Shown: positions 18,151 to 26,924, counted from the first letter of the stretch. The stretch is DNA of 64,000 nt from Streptomyces sp. NBC_01304 (GCF_035975855.1 NZ_CP109055.1:7998001-8062000); one strand, 5' to 3'. Made by a program: numbers and translations. Notes: generated by a model from the letters alone, not told the origin.

Positions 18151-18253
18151 GGTCCTCGCCGGACGGGCTGTCTTTTGCCCCTCCCCGCCCCTTCCCCAAA
18201 TCCTGCGGAGCTTTCCGCCCTCCGGGCGGTGTCCTCAAACGCCGGACGGGCTG
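18151..18253 (+). repeat. Dispersed GC-rich intergenic element, copy B
   Basis: The conserved 20-mer CTCAAACGCCGGACGGGCTG lies at 18234-18253, preceded by CCCCTCCCCGCCCCTTCCCC and a GGAGCTTTCCGCCCTCCGGGCGG stretch matching the right half of copy D. A second, partial core at 18151-18170 suggests a nested or duplicated insertion. The gap 18093-18348 holds no gene. Confidence 0.8.
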
Positions 18254-18334
18254 AATGAGGATGCCCGACGGCCGGGGAGAGATGCGGACGACTGAAAGAA
18301 CGGCCCCGGCGGCATTTCGCTCTGCGGAACCCCG

Positions 18335-18340
18335 TAGGCT
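18335..18340 (+). promoter_or_regulatory. -10 box TAGGCT of a leaderless ABC-transporter transcript
   Basis: TAGGCT sits eight bases before GTG 18349 and no Shine-Dalgarno is present, the arrangement of leaderless actinobacterial mRNAs. The same hexamer with the same spacing precedes the LON-domain gene at 22586. Confidence 0.55.
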
Positions 18341-18348
18341 CCTCCCTC

Positions 18349-19362
18349 GTGAGTACGCGCACGGGACAAGCGGTACACGGCGACGACGTCGTGTGTGTGG
18401 TGCGTGATCTGGTCAAGACCTATCCGGCGGCGCGCGGCAGGCGCGGTGCGCCCGGGACGCCCGCCGTGCGGGCCACCGACGGGCTTGCGCTGCAGGTGCG
18501 GCGCGGGGAGATCTTCGGGCTGCTCGGGCCGAACGGTGCGGGCAAGTCCACGCTCGTACGTCAGCTCACCGGGCTCCTTCGGCCCGACTCCGGGCACGTA
18601 GAGATTCTCGGGCACGACATCGTGCGCCATCCCGAGCGGGCCGCGCGGCTGCTTGCCTATCTGGGGCAGGAGTCGACCGCCCTCGACGAGCTGACCGTTT
18701 CGCTCGCGGTGGAGACCACAGGGCGGCTGCGCGGGCTCGACGTGCGACAGGCACGGGCCGAGCGGGACGACGTACTCGAAGAACTGGGGCTCGTCGAGCT
18801 GGCCGGGCGGCCCCTCAAGAAGCTTTCCGGCGGTCAGCGGCGGCTCGCCTGCTTCGCGACCGCGCTGGTCGGGGAGCGGCCGTTGCTCGTCCTCGACGAG
18901 CCGACGACCGGCATGGACCCCGTGGCGCGGCGCGCCGTGTGGGCCGCGGTCGACCGGCGCCGGGCCGAGCGCGGCACGACCGTGCTGCTCGTCACGCACA
19001 ACGTCATCGAGGCCGAGACCGTCCTCGACCGGGTCGCCGTCCTGGAGTGCGGGCGGGTCATCGCCTGCGATACGCCGGCCGGGCTGAAGAGCCAGGTCGC
19101 GTCCGAGGTGCGGCTCGAGCTGGTGTGGCGCGAGCGGGCGCCGCTGGGTGTGCCCGAGGTGGCGGCGCTGCGGACGTCCGCGGAGGAGTCCGGGCGGCGC
19201 TGGGTGCTCCGGCTGCCGCCCGACGAGGCGCGGGCCGCGGTGGGAGCGGTCACCGGGGGCGCGGCGTTCGCCGCGCTGGACGACTTCACGTTGGCCACGC
19301 CCAGCCTGGAAGACGTATACCTCGCGCTGGGCGGGCGGGCGAAGGGACTGGTCAAGGCGTGA
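18349..19362 (+). CDS. ABC transporter ATP-binding protein (ABC-2 exporter type)
   Basis: A 337-residue ATPase with Walker A GLLGPNGAGKSTL, Q-loop region AYLGQESTALDELTV, signature LSGGQRR, Walker B LLVLDEPTTGMD and the switch-His segment LLVTHNVIEAE. The LDEPTTGMDP and GLxP patterns are those of DrrA/CcmA-like drug-exporter ATPases, with a C-terminal extension of about 90 residues seen in that group. It forms a heteromeric exporter with the next gene, whose GTG overlaps its stop by four bases. The substrate is unknown; drug, lipid or peptide export are all possible. Confidence 0.92.
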   Translation: MSTRTGQAVHGDDVVCVVRDLVKTYPAARGRRGAPGTPAVRATDGLALQVRRGEIFGLLGPNGAGKSTLVRQLTGLLRPDSGHVEILGHDIVRHPERAARLLAYLGQESTALDELTVSLAVETTGRLRGLDVRQARAERDDVLEELGLVELAGRPLKKLSGGQRRLACFATALVGERPLLVLDEPTTGMDPVARRAVWAAVDRRRAERGTTVLLVTHNVIEAETVLDRVAVLECGRVIACDTPAGLKSQVASEVRLELVWRERAPLGVPEVAALRTSAEESGRRWVLRLPPDEARAAVGAVTGGAAFAALDDFTLATPSLEDVYLALGGRAKGLVKA

Positions 19363-20189
19363 CGAGCTACGTACCTGCCGAGGCGGCCGTGAGCGGACGC
19401 GGTGCCGTCCCGCGCCCCGCGGACGACGTCGCGGCGGCGCCCCTGGCTCCCCGTGCCCGGCTGCTGCCCTCGCTCGGCGCCGTCTACCGGGCCCAGCTGT
19501 CGCGGGCCCGGGTCGCCCGGATTCCGCTGCTGTTCGTCGCGACCTTCCAGTCCGTCGGGATCATGGTCCTGATGCGCGGCGTCGTCGACGGCGGTGGCGA
19601 GGCGCGGGCCGTCGTCGCCGGGTCGTCCGTCCTCGTCGTGGCCTTCGTGGCGCTCAATCTGCTGGCCCAGTACTTCGGACAGCTGCGCGGCAGCGGCGGG
19701 CTCGATCACTACGCGACGCTTCCCGTGCCGCCCGCGGCCGTGGTGCTCGGTGCGGCGGGCGCGTACGCCTCCTTCACCGTGCCGGGGACGTTCGTGACCG
19801 CCGTCTTCGGCAGCGTGCTGTTCGGGCTGCCGCTGACGCATCTGTGGGTCCTTCTCGCCGTCGTCCCGCTCGCCGGCGCCGCCCTCGCCGGGCTCGGTGC
19901 CGCGCTCGGGCTGCTTGCGCCGCGGCCCGAACTGGCCACGCTGCTCGGCCAGTTGGGCATGTCCGCGGCGCTGCTGCTCGGCGTGCTGCCGGCCGACCGG
20001 ATGCCGCAGGCCATCGGGTACGCGCGCGATCTGCTGCCCTCCACGTACGGCGTCGAGGCCTTCGCCCGCACCTTCGACGCCCACCCGGACTGGTCGGCCG
20101 TGGCGCTCGACCTCGCCATCTGCGCGGGGGTCGGCGTGGCCTCGCTGGCCGTCGCGACCTGGGCGTACCGCCGAGCGGCCGTGCGCTGA
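19359..20189 (+). CDS. ABC-2 type transporter permease
   Basis: A 276-residue membrane protein beginning at a GTG that overlaps the ATPase stop. Roughly six hydrophobic segments follow a cytoplasmic N-terminus: LLFVATFQSVGIMVLM, AGSSVLVVAFVALNLLA, VLGAAGAYASFTVPGTF, LWVLLAVVPLAGAALAGLG, LGQLGMSAALLLGVLP and the C-terminal LAICAGVGVASLAVA. This is the layout of ABC-2 permeases working with DrrA-like ATPases. The conserved pairing, strand and overlap support one exporter complex. Confidence 0.88.
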   Translation: MTSYVPAEAAVSGRGAVPRPADDVAAAPLAPRARLLPSLGAVYRAQLSRARVARIPLLFVATFQSVGIMVLMRGVVDGGGEARAVVAGSSVLVVAFVALNLLAQYFGQLRGSGGLDHYATLPVPPAAVVLGAAGAYASFTVPGTFVTAVFGSVLFGLPLTHLWVLLAVVPLAGAALAGLGAALGLLAPRPELATLLGQLGMSAALLLGVLPADRMPQAIGYARDLLPSTYGVEAFARTFDAHPDWSAVALDLAICAGVGVASLAVATWAYRRAAVR

Positions 20190-20248
20190 CAGACCCGATC
20201 GGCGGTCCCACCCCAGGGCCCGCCGGGCAGGCCTGGCACGATGGCAGA

Positions 20249-20944
20249 GTGACCGCACCGCATACGCCGCCCCACCAGCCGCCGCCGAACCAGCCGCAGG
20301 ACCCCTGGCAGGCCCCACCGCCGCCGTCCGGGGGAGCCTCGTACGGCAAGCCCGGCGCGGGCGGCACCGCTGTCGCGGCCGAGCTGCGCGAGGGCGCGAT
20401 CGCCGCTGTGGCCGTGACGATCGGCGGTGTGCTGCTGGGACTGCTGTGGCTGTGGCTGGCGCCCAAGGTGGCGCTGATCTCGAACGGCGAGGCGGTCTTC
20501 ATCAGGGACACCGAGGGCGAGCAGGCGATCGGTGCGGACGGAACGTTCATCCTGCTCGGGCTCGCGTTCGGCGCGCTCAGTGCGCTCGTGGTCTTCCTGC
20601 TGCGCAGGCGCGGCGGCATCGCACTCGTCGTCGGCCTCGCGGTCGGCGGGCTGCTCGCGTCCGTCCTGGCCTGGCGCTTCGGCATCTGGTTCGGCCCGGG
20701 CGACGACGTGGTGGCGCGCGCCAAGGCGGCCGGCGAGGGCGTGGCCTTCGACGCCCCGCTGAAGCTGAACGCGCTCGGCGGACTGCTCGCCTGGCCGGTC
20801 GCGGCGATGGCCGTGCATCTGGCGCTCACCGCGATGTTCGGGCCGCGTGACGACCCGTCGCACGCCTACTGGGACCGGCCGGGGCCGGGCCAGGACCACC
20901 TGCCGGAGGACCGCCTGCCGGAGCAGCCGGGCGGTCACTCCTGA
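20249..20944 (+). CDS. DUF2567-like membrane protein
   Basis: A 231-residue protein. The Pro/Gln-rich N-terminus (HTPPHQPPPNQPQDPWQAPP) is cytoplasmic and disordered, followed by four membrane segments (AIAAVAVTIGGVLLGLLWLW, TFILLGLAFGALSALVVFLL, ALVVGLAVGGLLASVLAW and GGLLAWPVAAMAVHLALTAM). The arrangement resembles actinobacterial DUF2567 proteins of unknown function. GTG 20249 has no Shine-Dalgarno but CACGAT six bases upstream, so translation may be leaderless. It converges on the small bL37-like gene, only nine bases away. Confidence 0.75.
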   Translation: MTAPHTPPHQPPPNQPQDPWQAPPPPSGGASYGKPGAGGTAVAAELREGAIAAVAVTIGGVLLGLLWLWLAPKVALISNGEAVFIRDTEGEQAIGADGTFILLGLAFGALSALVVFLLRRRGGIALVVGLAVGGLLASVLAWRFGIWFGPGDDVVARAKAAGEGVAFDAPLKLNALGGLLAWPVAAMAVHLALTAMFGPRDDPSHAYWDRPGPGQDHLPEDRLPEQPGGHS

Positions 20945-20953
20945 CAGTGGGCC

Positions 20954-21028
20954 CTATGCGGGCCGGTGCCCGTGGTTGGCCTTGCCCTTTTTGATCCGCC
21001 ACTTCCGCTTGCGCGTCTTCTTCGACAT
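20954..21028 (-). CDS. Putative 50S ribosomal protein bL37 (24 residues)
   Basis: A tiny reverse-strand gene, ATG 21028 to TAG, encoding MSKKTRKRKWRIKKG and ending KANHGHRPA. Length (24 residues), extreme basicity and the KANHGxRP ending match what I recall of the actinobacterial ribosomal protein bL37, a small protein that binds 23S rRNA. This is recognition from memory, not a search. The gap 21029-21112 upstream holds no further gene. No strong Shine-Dalgarno is visible (ACAGGGC before the ATG), so the start relies on the fit to the family. Confidence 0.65.
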   Translation of the reverse strand: MSKKTRKRKWRIKKGKANHGHRPA

Positions 21029-21112
21029 GCCCTGTGTGACTAGTCGAGGTACGGGCGTACGTCGAGGGGGTGCGCAAGCCATCCGCGGGCGGCCGGGCCG
21101 GATGCGGTCCGG

Positions 21113-21308
21113 CTAGGGCCTGTCCGGCGGATCTTCGCGGGCCCACGACGCCTGGCACGCGCCCCCAGCCTCCGGCCGGGGGTGCCCCCGCTCGCCGCAC
21201 GCCCGAATCACCCAAGTACGTCCAGTACGAGGGCGATCCGGGCGCACGCCGAGAGCACGCACCAGACGCCGCGGGCTCTTCCGCGAAGATCCGCCGGACA
21301 GGCCCTAG
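21113..21308. mobile_element. MITE-like element with perfect terminal inverted repeats
   Basis: A 196-bp segment begins with CTAGGGCCTGTCCGGCGGAT and ends with its exact complement; the outer 28 bases at each end are perfectly complementary. Read another way, 24-bp inverted repeats are flanked by direct CTAG copies, the target duplication typical of IS5-type insertion. It has no open frame for a transposase, so it would need a trans-acting one. The right CTAG supplies the TAG stop of the adjacent deacylase gene (reverse strand). Not part of any gene otherwise. Confidence 0.8.
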
Positions 21309-21805
21309 GCCCGCCCGACCGGGGCGAGCACCGCCTCGGTCAGCTTTGCCAAGTCGTCCGGTGCGAGCTCCACTTCGAGGCCGCGGCGGCCCGCCGAGAC
21401 GCAGATCGTGGAGTGCGCCGAGGCCGAGTCGTCCAGGACCGTGCGGAGCTTCTTGCGCTGGCCCAGGGGCGAGATTCCGCCGCGTACATAGCCGGTCGTA
21501 CGTTCTGCCGCGACCGGGTCCGCCATCGCGGCCTTCTTGCCGCCCACCGCGGCAGCCAGCGCCTTCAGGTCGAGGGAGCCCGCGACCGGGACTACGGCCA
21601 CGGTCAGTTCGCCGTCGACCTCGGCGACCAGGGTCTTGAAGACGCGGTCCGGGGAGACGCCCATGGCCTCGGCGGCCTCGTCCCCGTAGGACGGGTGGGC
21701 CGGGTCGTGCGCGTACTGGTGGACCGTGAACGGCGCACCGGCCGCGGTCAGGGCGACCGTCGCGGGCGTGCCGGCGGACTGCTGCTTCTTGGGCTTCTTC
21801 GCCAA
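21305..21805 (-). CDS. YbaK/EbsC-family aminoacyl-tRNA editing deacylase
   Basis: A 166-residue protein close to the usual 155-165 of the family. It shows the editing-domain pattern: PFTVHQYAHDP near the start, VSPDRVFKTLVAEVDG, LKALAAAVGGKKAAMAD, and TGYVRGGISPLGQRKKLRTVLDD, where the conserved Lys and GG-SPLG residues lie. YbaK proteins hydrolyse mischarged Cys-tRNA(Pro). A stop codon lies three codons upstream of the TTG at 21805 in this frame, so the TTG start is forced; there is no strong ribosome-binding site. Its stop lies inside the MITE end. Confidence 0.88.
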   Translation of the reverse strand: MAKKPKKQQSAGTPATVALTAAGAPFTVHQYAHDPAHPSYGDEAAEAMGVSPDRVFKTLVAEVDGELTVAVVPVAGSLDLKALAAAVGGKKAAMADPVAAERTTGYVRGGISPLGQRKKLRTVLDDSASAHSTICVSAGRRGLEVELAPDDLAKLTEAVLAPVGRA

Positions 21806-21836
21806 CTCGATTCAAGCCTTATGTCGGTTGCGGGCC

Positions 21837-22586
21837 TCAGTTGAGGCTGGTCGGTCCCCGGGTCAGCTCGACCGCGGGCAACGACGGCAGATTACGGATG
21901 ACCGCCGTCTCGGAGCGAAGGAGTTTCAGCTCGTCGCGCAGGCGCGAGGCGGTGTCCGGGGCCTCGAGGAGGCGCTGCTTGGTGGGGACGTCGAGGACGG
22001 CCGCCGCCGCGACGAGATACGACACCACGGAGGGCTCGTCGGGCAGCTCCGCGCCCGTGGACAGGGAGCGTTCCCGGGCGCCCGCGAGGCGCTTCTGGTA
22101 GGCGCGGAACGCCCGCAGCACGCCCTCGGCGAGGGCGCCCGCCTCGTCCCCCGGGTCCTCCTCCAGCTCCTCCAGCTCGGCCGTCAGATAGGCGCCGGAC
22201 GCGTCCACGGAGAGCAGCCTGACCCGGCTCGTACCGGTGGCGAGGACCTCGAAGCTGCCGTCGGCACGCTCCCGGATCGTCGCCGCGTCCGCGATGCAGC
22301 CCACCTCGTGGAACGACGTGATCGGGTCCTCGCCGAAGCCGGCCGCGGGGCCGCGCTCGGGCACGGACGTCCGGTCCGGCATGCCGGGGGCGGCCGGGGC
22401 CACCTCCAGACCGTCGCGGATGGCGACGACCGCGAAGCGCCGGGGCTCGTCGGAGTCCTCGGGGATCGCCTTGACGAGGTCGCGCATCATCGCGCGATAG
22501 CGCTCCTCGAAGACGTTCAGAGGCAGCACGAGTCCCGGGAACAGCACGGTGTTCAGCGGGAAGAGGGGAAGCCGGACGGTGGTCAC
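21837..22586 (-). CDS. LON peptidase N-terminal substrate-binding domain protein
   Basis: A 249-residue protein that begins RLPLFPLNTVLFPGLVLPLNVFE, the classic start of the LON N-terminal domain, and contains CIADAATIRERADGSFEVLATG and LTAELEELEEDPGDE. There is no ATPase or protease domain, so this is a stand-alone LON-substrate-binding-domain protein, likely a protein-binding or chaperone-like factor. GTG 22586 is preceded by TAGGCT eight bases upstream (reverse strand) and by no Shine-Dalgarno, indicating a leaderless transcript; the TTG at 22595 is not favoured. It follows the repeat-protein gene by 22 bp. Confidence 0.85.
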   Translation of the reverse strand: MTTVRLPLFPLNTVLFPGLVLPLNVFEERYRAMMRDLVKAIPEDSDEPRRFAVVAIRDGLEVAPAAPGMPDRTSVPERGPAAGFGEDPITSFHEVGCIADAATIRERADGSFEVLATGTSRVRLLSVDASGAYLTAELEELEEDPGDEAGALAEGVLRAFRAYQKRLAGARERSLSTGAELPDEPSVVSYLVAAAAVLDVPTKQRLLEAPDTASRLRDELKLLRSETAVIRNLPSLPAVELTRGPTSLN

Positions 22587-22594
22587 GACCCTCA

Positions 22595-22600
22595 AGCCTA
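22595..22600 (-). promoter_or_regulatory. -10 box TAGGCT of a leaderless LON-domain transcript
   Basis: The complement AGCCTA reads TAGGCT on the reverse strand, eight bases before the GTG at 22586. Same hexamer and spacing as at 18335, which argues for a real promoter. Confidence 0.5.
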
Positions 22601-22608
22601 GTCGCCGC

Positions 22609-23619
22609 TCAGCGCGGCCCGGAGCGACGGCGTCCGGTCCGGCTGCGGAGAGGGGTCGCCGCGGCTACCTCAAGGCGTATTCCGTCGCGCAGTTCGAGGA
22701 ACTGGCCGAGCGGATCGTCCGAGATCCGGTCCCACGGGAAGGAGGTCGCGTGCGGCCCGATCAGGCGGAGCTGGTCCAGGGCGTCGGTCCAGCGCTCCAG
22801 GCGGATCAGGACGTACGTGAGGAGGTTGCGGACCTCCGCCGGGTAGGGGTCGGCGGGTGCGTAGGTCGCGGAGAGGGCGATGGCGCGGTCGGCGGCCGCG
22901 TCCAGGCGTTCGCGGGGGATCACCGTGCCGCCGGGGCCCTGGAGGTAGGCGAAGGCGGCACGTACCGGAAGGGCCTGTATCAGCGAGCCCGGCAGGGTGT
23001 CGGCCGCGGCCCGCTCGGCGAAGTCGAAGCACTCGCGGTGCGAGCCGTACCAGGAGGCGGACAGGTACTGCAGGGCCGCCGCGTGGCAGCCGTAGTGGTG
23101 CGGCGAGCGGCGCACGGCCTCCGTCCACAGCCGCTCGAAGGCGGTGTGCGGGGCGTTGCTGCCGCGGGCGTGGTCCAGGGCGAGCCGCCACGGCACCGGG
23201 TCGCGCGGCTCGCCCTCGGCGGCGGCGGTGATCAGCGGGGCGACCTCGCGCAGGAGCTCGACGCGGGCCGGGGACTCCCAGCCGCGGCGGACCTCGGTCT
23301 CGGCCTTGAGGAGCAGGGCGTCCGGGTCGTTCGGGGCCGCGGCCTGCCAGAACTCCAGCCACTCGGGGCGCTGCCGGGCGAAGGCGGCGAGGTGGAGCGT
23401 GTAGCGGTCGCGGTTCTCCCACTCGGCGGCTTCGCGGGTTGCGGCGAGCAACTTGGCGGCGGGGCCGTAGTCGCCGGCGCCTGCCGCGACGAGGGCGGGG
23501 GCGAGGCGGTCGTCGGGCGCGTCCAGGAGCACCTCGTCGTCGGCGGGGAGGCCGTCGGCGAGGCGGGAGGTGTGCGTGATCATCCTTAGGGTGCGGATGA
23601 GGGAGCCCGGCAGTGGCAT
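22609..23619 (-). CDS. Helical-repeat (TPR-like) protein of unknown function
   Basis: A 336-residue protein. ATG 23619 was chosen because GGGGGAG stands just upstream; a TTG at 23691 in frame is possible but unlikely. The sequence is mostly Ala/Leu-rich helices with paired Trp/Tyr residues: YGPAAKLLAATREAAEWENRD, AFARQRPEWLEFW, GWESPARVELLREVAPLI, and SASWYGSHRECFDFAERAAAD. Regular 35-40 residue periodicity suggests a TPR- or HEAT-like scaffold. No catalytic motif was seen. It may be cotranscribed with the LON-domain gene downstream. Confidence 0.7.
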   Translation of the reverse strand: MPLPGSLIRTLRMITHTSRLADGLPADDEVLLDAPDDRLAPALVAAGAGDYGPAAKLLAATREAAEWENRDRYTLHLAAFARQRPEWLEFWQAAAPNDPDALLLKAETEVRRGWESPARVELLREVAPLITAAAEGEPRDPVPWRLALDHARGSNAPHTAFERLWTEAVRRSPHHYGCHAAALQYLSASWYGSHRECFDFAERAAADTLPGSLIQALPVRAAFAYLQGPGGTVIPRERLDAAADRAIALSATYAPADPYPAEVRNLLTYVLIRLERWTDALDQLRLIGPHATSFPWDRISDDPLGQFLELRDGIRLEVAAATPLRSRTGRRRSGPR

Positions 23620-23690
23620 GGTGGCTCCCCCCTTTGCGCCTAAACCGGCGCCGCTCTCGCGGACCTGGCTGATCGCCGTCGTGGTACTCA

Positions 23691-23732
23691 ATTGATGGTT
23701 GCGGTGCGCGATATTGATGGTTGCGGTGCGCG
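23691..23732. repeat. Two copies of a 20-bp direct repeat
   Basis: ATTGATGGTTGCGGTGCGCG occurs at 23691-23710 and again at 23713-23732, in the gap between two reverse-strand genes. The paired spacing (22 bp, about two helical turns) would suit a dimeric regulator. Confidence 0.7.
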
Positions 23733-23812
23733 GTGGGAAGACACCGGATCACTGCAGTTGGTTGCCTGAGCGCCGGATAACAATTTGGTGGCGCCGTGGC
23801 GATGCCTGGAGG

Positions 23813-25405
23813 TCAGCCCCGCCGCAGCAGCCGCGAAGCCCCCGCCGCCACCGTCGTGGCCAGGACCCAGCCCAGCAGGATCAGGGCCGCCGCCGCCCAC
23901 TGCCAGGCGCCCTCCACGCGCCAGTAGCCGTCCTGGCCCAGGTTGATCACCGGGACCAGGAGGTCCAGGGCGTACAGGGTCGGTTCCCAGGCCGGGCCTT
24001 CGCCGGGCTTGATCGCCGGGGGGTCGTAGCGGGAGAAGGCCAGGGCGCCGACGGCCCAGAGCACCGCCATCCAGACCGCGGCCCGGCCGGGGCGGTAGCC
24101 GTAGGCGACCGTCCAGTCCTGGGCGTACCCCCAGAGCTTGGCGGCGGGTGAGGAAAGGGTCTCGCGGCGGCGGCGCTGCTTGGCGAGGAGGACCTCGCGG
24201 GCGTCGGAGTCCTCGCCGCTGTTGCGCAGGACGGCCGCGAGGCGCTCGTACGGCTCCGGGCTGTACTCCGGGGTCGACGCGAGCAGCCACTCCAGGCGGC
24301 GGGAGAGCGGGAAGCCGCCGCGCGGCACCAGGTTCTCGTAGGTGAAGCCGCCGACCCTGAGCTGACCCGGGCCCGGCCAACTCGTCGACTTGTCGACCAG
24401 GTTGACGACCCGGGCGCCGGACAGGATCACCCGGCCGCGGGCCGGGCGCTCCCCGGTGAAGCGCAGCTCGGGGGTCTGGATGCGGCGCATCGACAGCTCC
24501 TGCTCCTGCTCCAGGAGGAAGCGGGCCTGGTCGAAGTCGACGGCGTCGCCGAACCGTCCGTCGTCCAGGCGGATGCCGCCCTGGCACTCGAAGCGCTGGA
24601 TGCGGACGCCGCGCGCGGGCGTCGCGCCACCCGTCACGCGGGGATTGCTCACGGCGGCGGGCGTCAGATACAGGGTGCGCTCGACCGTGATCTGCGGGGC
24701 GTTCAGCGCCTTGGAGCCGTACGGATTGATGAGCCGGCTGCCCCGCAGGCTCAGCGAGACGCCGACCTGGGCGCCGCGCAGCGAGAGCTCGCCGTGCGAC
24801 TCCAGCATCTCGGCCTGCAGGTCCTGGCCGACGAAGAGCCCGTCGCCCATGATCGTGCGATTGCTGCGGTCCCGGTGCACGACGGCCTGGCTGAGCAGCA
24901 GATCGGTGCCGATGTGGGCGTCCGTGAGCCGGATCCCGCGGTGCACCTGGCAGCGGGGGAGATGCAGATCGCCCTCGGTGTGCAGCCGGGCGGCCTCCAG
25001 GCGGGGGATCGAGCACTCCATCAGGCGCAGCGTGGTGAAGCGGCTCTCCGGGAGCAGGATCTCCTTCTCGAAGCGGCAGCCGCGCAGCTCCACGTACGGC
25101 TTCACCGTGCCGCCCGCGACGTCGAGGATGCCGGTGATCAGCACGCCGGTCAGCTTGACGGAGGAGACCCGGCCGGGCAGCGCGGGCGGCCCGTCCAGGA
25201 GGAGCCGGCACAGGACGCGGGCCCGGATGCTGCGCCCGGGGCCCCAGGGGTGGCCGCCGAACGGGTCGTCCACGGCCGGGTCGCCGCTGGAGAGGTCGTA
25301 TCTGCTGCCGTTCCGGAAGGCCTGCCACATGCCCATCTCGGCGGCGGTGAGGTCGTCCGGCATCTCGTCTGCGGTGTCGTCGGGCCGCCCCGTACCGTCG
25401 GTCAC
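23813..25405 (-). CDS. Membrane-anchored repetitive protein, pentapeptide-like architecture
   Basis: A 530-residue protein. GTG 25405 has GGGGGAG nine bases upstream. Residues about 60-330 show short beta-strand-rich repeats with regular Leu/Arg spacing ([58 protein letters not shown]), reminiscent of pentapeptide-repeat or bactofilin-like right-handed beta-helices. The C-terminus has two or three membrane helices ([16 protein letters not shown] and [19 protein letters not shown]). No catalytic residues were recognised. The likely role is structural or scaffolding at the membrane. Family recognition is weak, so the function is open. Confidence 0.7.
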   Translation of the reverse strand: MTDGTGRPDDTADEMPDDLTAAEMGMWQAFRNGSRYDLSSGDPAVDDPFGGHPWGPGRSIRARVLCRLLLDGPPALPGRVSSVKLTGVLITGILDVAGGTVKPYVELRGCRFEKEILLPESRFTTLRLMECSIPRLEAARLHTEGDLHLPRCQVHRGIRLTDAHIGTDLLLSQAVVHRDRSNRTIMGDGLFVGQDLQAEMLESHGELSLRGAQVGVSLSLRGSRLINPYGSKALNAPQITVERTLYLTPAAVSNPRVTGGATPARGVRIQRFECQGGIRLDDGRFGDAVDFDQARFLLEQEQELSMRRIQTPELRFTGERPARGRVILSGARVVNLVDKSTSWPGPGQLRVGGFTYENLVPRGGFPLSRRLEWLLASTPEYSPEPYERLAAVLRNSGEDSDAREVLLAKQRRRRETLSSPAAKLWGYAQDWTVAYGYRPGRAAVWMAVLWAVGALAFSRYDPPAIKPGEGPAWEPTLYALDLLVPVINLGQDGYWRVEGAWQWAAAALILLGWVLATTVAAGASRLLRRG

Positions 25406-25543
25406 TACTGCGTTCTCCCCCTTGCCCGGTGGGCGCGGCCGCCCTGGGGCGTCGGCCCGTGCCTCGTACACCTGTTCATTCCCGCTGAGTGACGACGTGA
25501 ACGCTAGTGGTGAAGGTCGTCTTCCGGTGAACCACTGGGGCTT

Positions 25544-25560
25544 GTATCAGCCAGTGATAC
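25544..25560. promoter_or_regulatory. Palindrome GTATCA-N5-TGATAC upstream of hisD
   Basis: Perfect 6-bp arms with a five-base centre, about 42-58 bases before the hisD start. It is AT-rich for this genome and sits where a repressor could act on the hisD promoter. No known regulator was matched. Confidence 0.45.
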
Positions 25561-25588
25561 GGACGTCATGCGTGCGAGGACCGTCTGA

Positions 25589-25594
25589 GAGAAT
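25589..25594 (+). promoter_or_regulatory. Possible -10 (GAGAAT) for a leaderless hisD transcript
   Basis: GAGAAT sits seven bases before GTG 25602 with no Shine-Dalgarno between. The hexamer departs from TANNNT, so the promoter is tentative. Confidence 0.3.
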
Positions 25595-25601
25595 TGGACC
25601 C

Positions 25602-26924
25602 GTGATCTCCGTTATCGACCTGCGCGGCGAGGCCCTCCCTGAGGGTGCCGCCCTGCGCACGCTGCTGCCCCGAGCCGACTTCGACGTTGCGGCCGCCCTG
25701 GACAAGGTGCGCCCGATCTGCGAGGACGTGCATCATCGTGGCGACGCGGCGCTGGTCGAGTACGCGCAGAAGTTCGACGGTGTGCAGCTGGACCAGGTCA
25801 AGGTCCCGGCCGAGGCGCTGGAGAAGGCCCTGGCGGAGCTGGACCCCGAGGTCAGGGCCGCACTGGAGGAGTCGATCCGGCGGGCCCGCATCGTCCACCG
25901 CGCACAGCGCCGCTCCACCGAGACCACGCAGGTCGTGCCCGGCGGCACGGTCACCGAGCGCTGGGTGCCGGTGGACCGGGTCGGGCTCTACGCGCCGGGC
26001 GGCCGGGCCGTCTACCCGTCGTCCGTGATCATGGACGTGGTGCCGGCCCAGGAGGCCGAGGTCCCCTCGATCGCGCTCGCCTCGCCCGCCCAGAAGGAGT
26101 TCGGCGGCCTGCCGCACCCCACCATCCTGGCCGCCTGCGCCCTGCTCGGAGTCGACGAGGTGTACGCGGCCGGCGGTGCCACCGCCGTGGCGATGTTCGC
26201 GTACGGCACCGAGTCCTGCCCGCCCGCGCCGATGGTGATGGGCCCCGGCAACATCTGGGTGGCCGCCGCCAAGCGCTACTTCACCGGCGTCATCGGCATC
26301 GACTCGGAGGCAGGACCGACCGAGATCGCCGTCCTCGCCGACGACACCGCCGACCCGGTGCACGTCGCCTCCGACCTGATCAGCCAGGCCGAGCACGACC
26401 CGCTCGCCGCCTCCGTCCTGGTCACCACCAGCGAGGCGCTGGCCGCCGGGGTGCAGAAGGAACTGGCGGCGCAGGTCGCCGTCAGCAAGCACCGCGAGGA
26501 GCGGATCGAGCCCGCGCTCCAGGGCAAGCAGTCCGCGATCGTCCTGGTCGACACCGTCGAGGACGGCCTCGCGGTCGTGAACGCGTACGGCGCCGAGCAC
26601 CTGGAGATCCAGACCGCCGACGCCGCAGCCGTGGCCGAGCGCGTCACCAACGCCGGCGCGATCTTCGTCGGGCCCTACGCCCCCGTCTCGCTCGGCGACT
26701 ACTGCGCGGGCTCCAACCACGTGCTGCCGACCGGCGGTTGCGCCTGCCACTCCTCGGGTCTGAGCGTGCAGTCCTTCCTGCGCGGCATCCACATCGTCGA
26801 CTACTCGCAGGGCGCCCTCGCCGACGTGGCCCACCACGTGGTGACCCTCGCGGAGGCCGAGGACCTGCCCGCGCACGGCGCGGCGATCAAGGCGAGGTTC
26901 GGATGGAAGGTCCCGGGCAAGTGA
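25602..26924 (+). CDS. hisD: Histidinol dehydrogenase
   Basis: A 440-residue enzyme, standard length, catalysing the last two steps from L-histidinol to L-histidine with NAD. Motifs: [52 protein letters not shown], and the signature YGAEHLEI containing the catalytic Glu-His, followed by [17 protein letters not shown] near the zinc site. It is the first gene of the his operon and overlaps hisC by four bases (GTGA). GTG 25602 is chosen because [13 protein letters not shown] is the family start; a longer upstream open frame has no support. Confidence 0.97.
   Translation: MISVIDLRGEALPEGAALRTLLPRADFDVAAALDKVRPICEDVHHRGDAALVEYAQKFDGVQLDQVKVPAEALEKALAELDPEVRAALEESIRRARIVHRAQRRSTETTQVVPGGTVTERWVPVDRVGLYAPGGRAVYPSSVIMDVVPAQEAEVPSIALASPAQKEFGGLPHPTILAACALLGVDEVYAAGGATAVAMFAYGTESCPPAPMVMGPGNIWVAAAKRYFTGVIGIDSEAGPTEIAVLADDTADPVHVASDLISQAEHDPLAASVLVTTSEALAAGVQKELAAQVAVSKHREERIEPALQGKQSAIVLVDTVEDGLAVVNAYGAEHLEIQTADAAAVAERVTNAGAIFVGPYAPVSLGDYCAGSNHVLPTGGCACHSSGLSVQSFLRGIHIVDYSQGALADVAHHVVTLAEAEDLPAHGAAIKARFGWKVPGK

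Noticed and set aside
23775..23786. GGATAACAATTT, identical to the core of the E. coli lac operator
   Set aside because: Only half of the operator matches and the flanks differ by two inserted bases; most likely chance. Vector contamination is unlikely since flanks are typical of the genome.
24390..25601. A 400-codon extension upstream of hisD in the same frame
   Set aside because: It lies opposite the membrane-anchored protein gene and has no similarity to hisD; the family start is at 25602.
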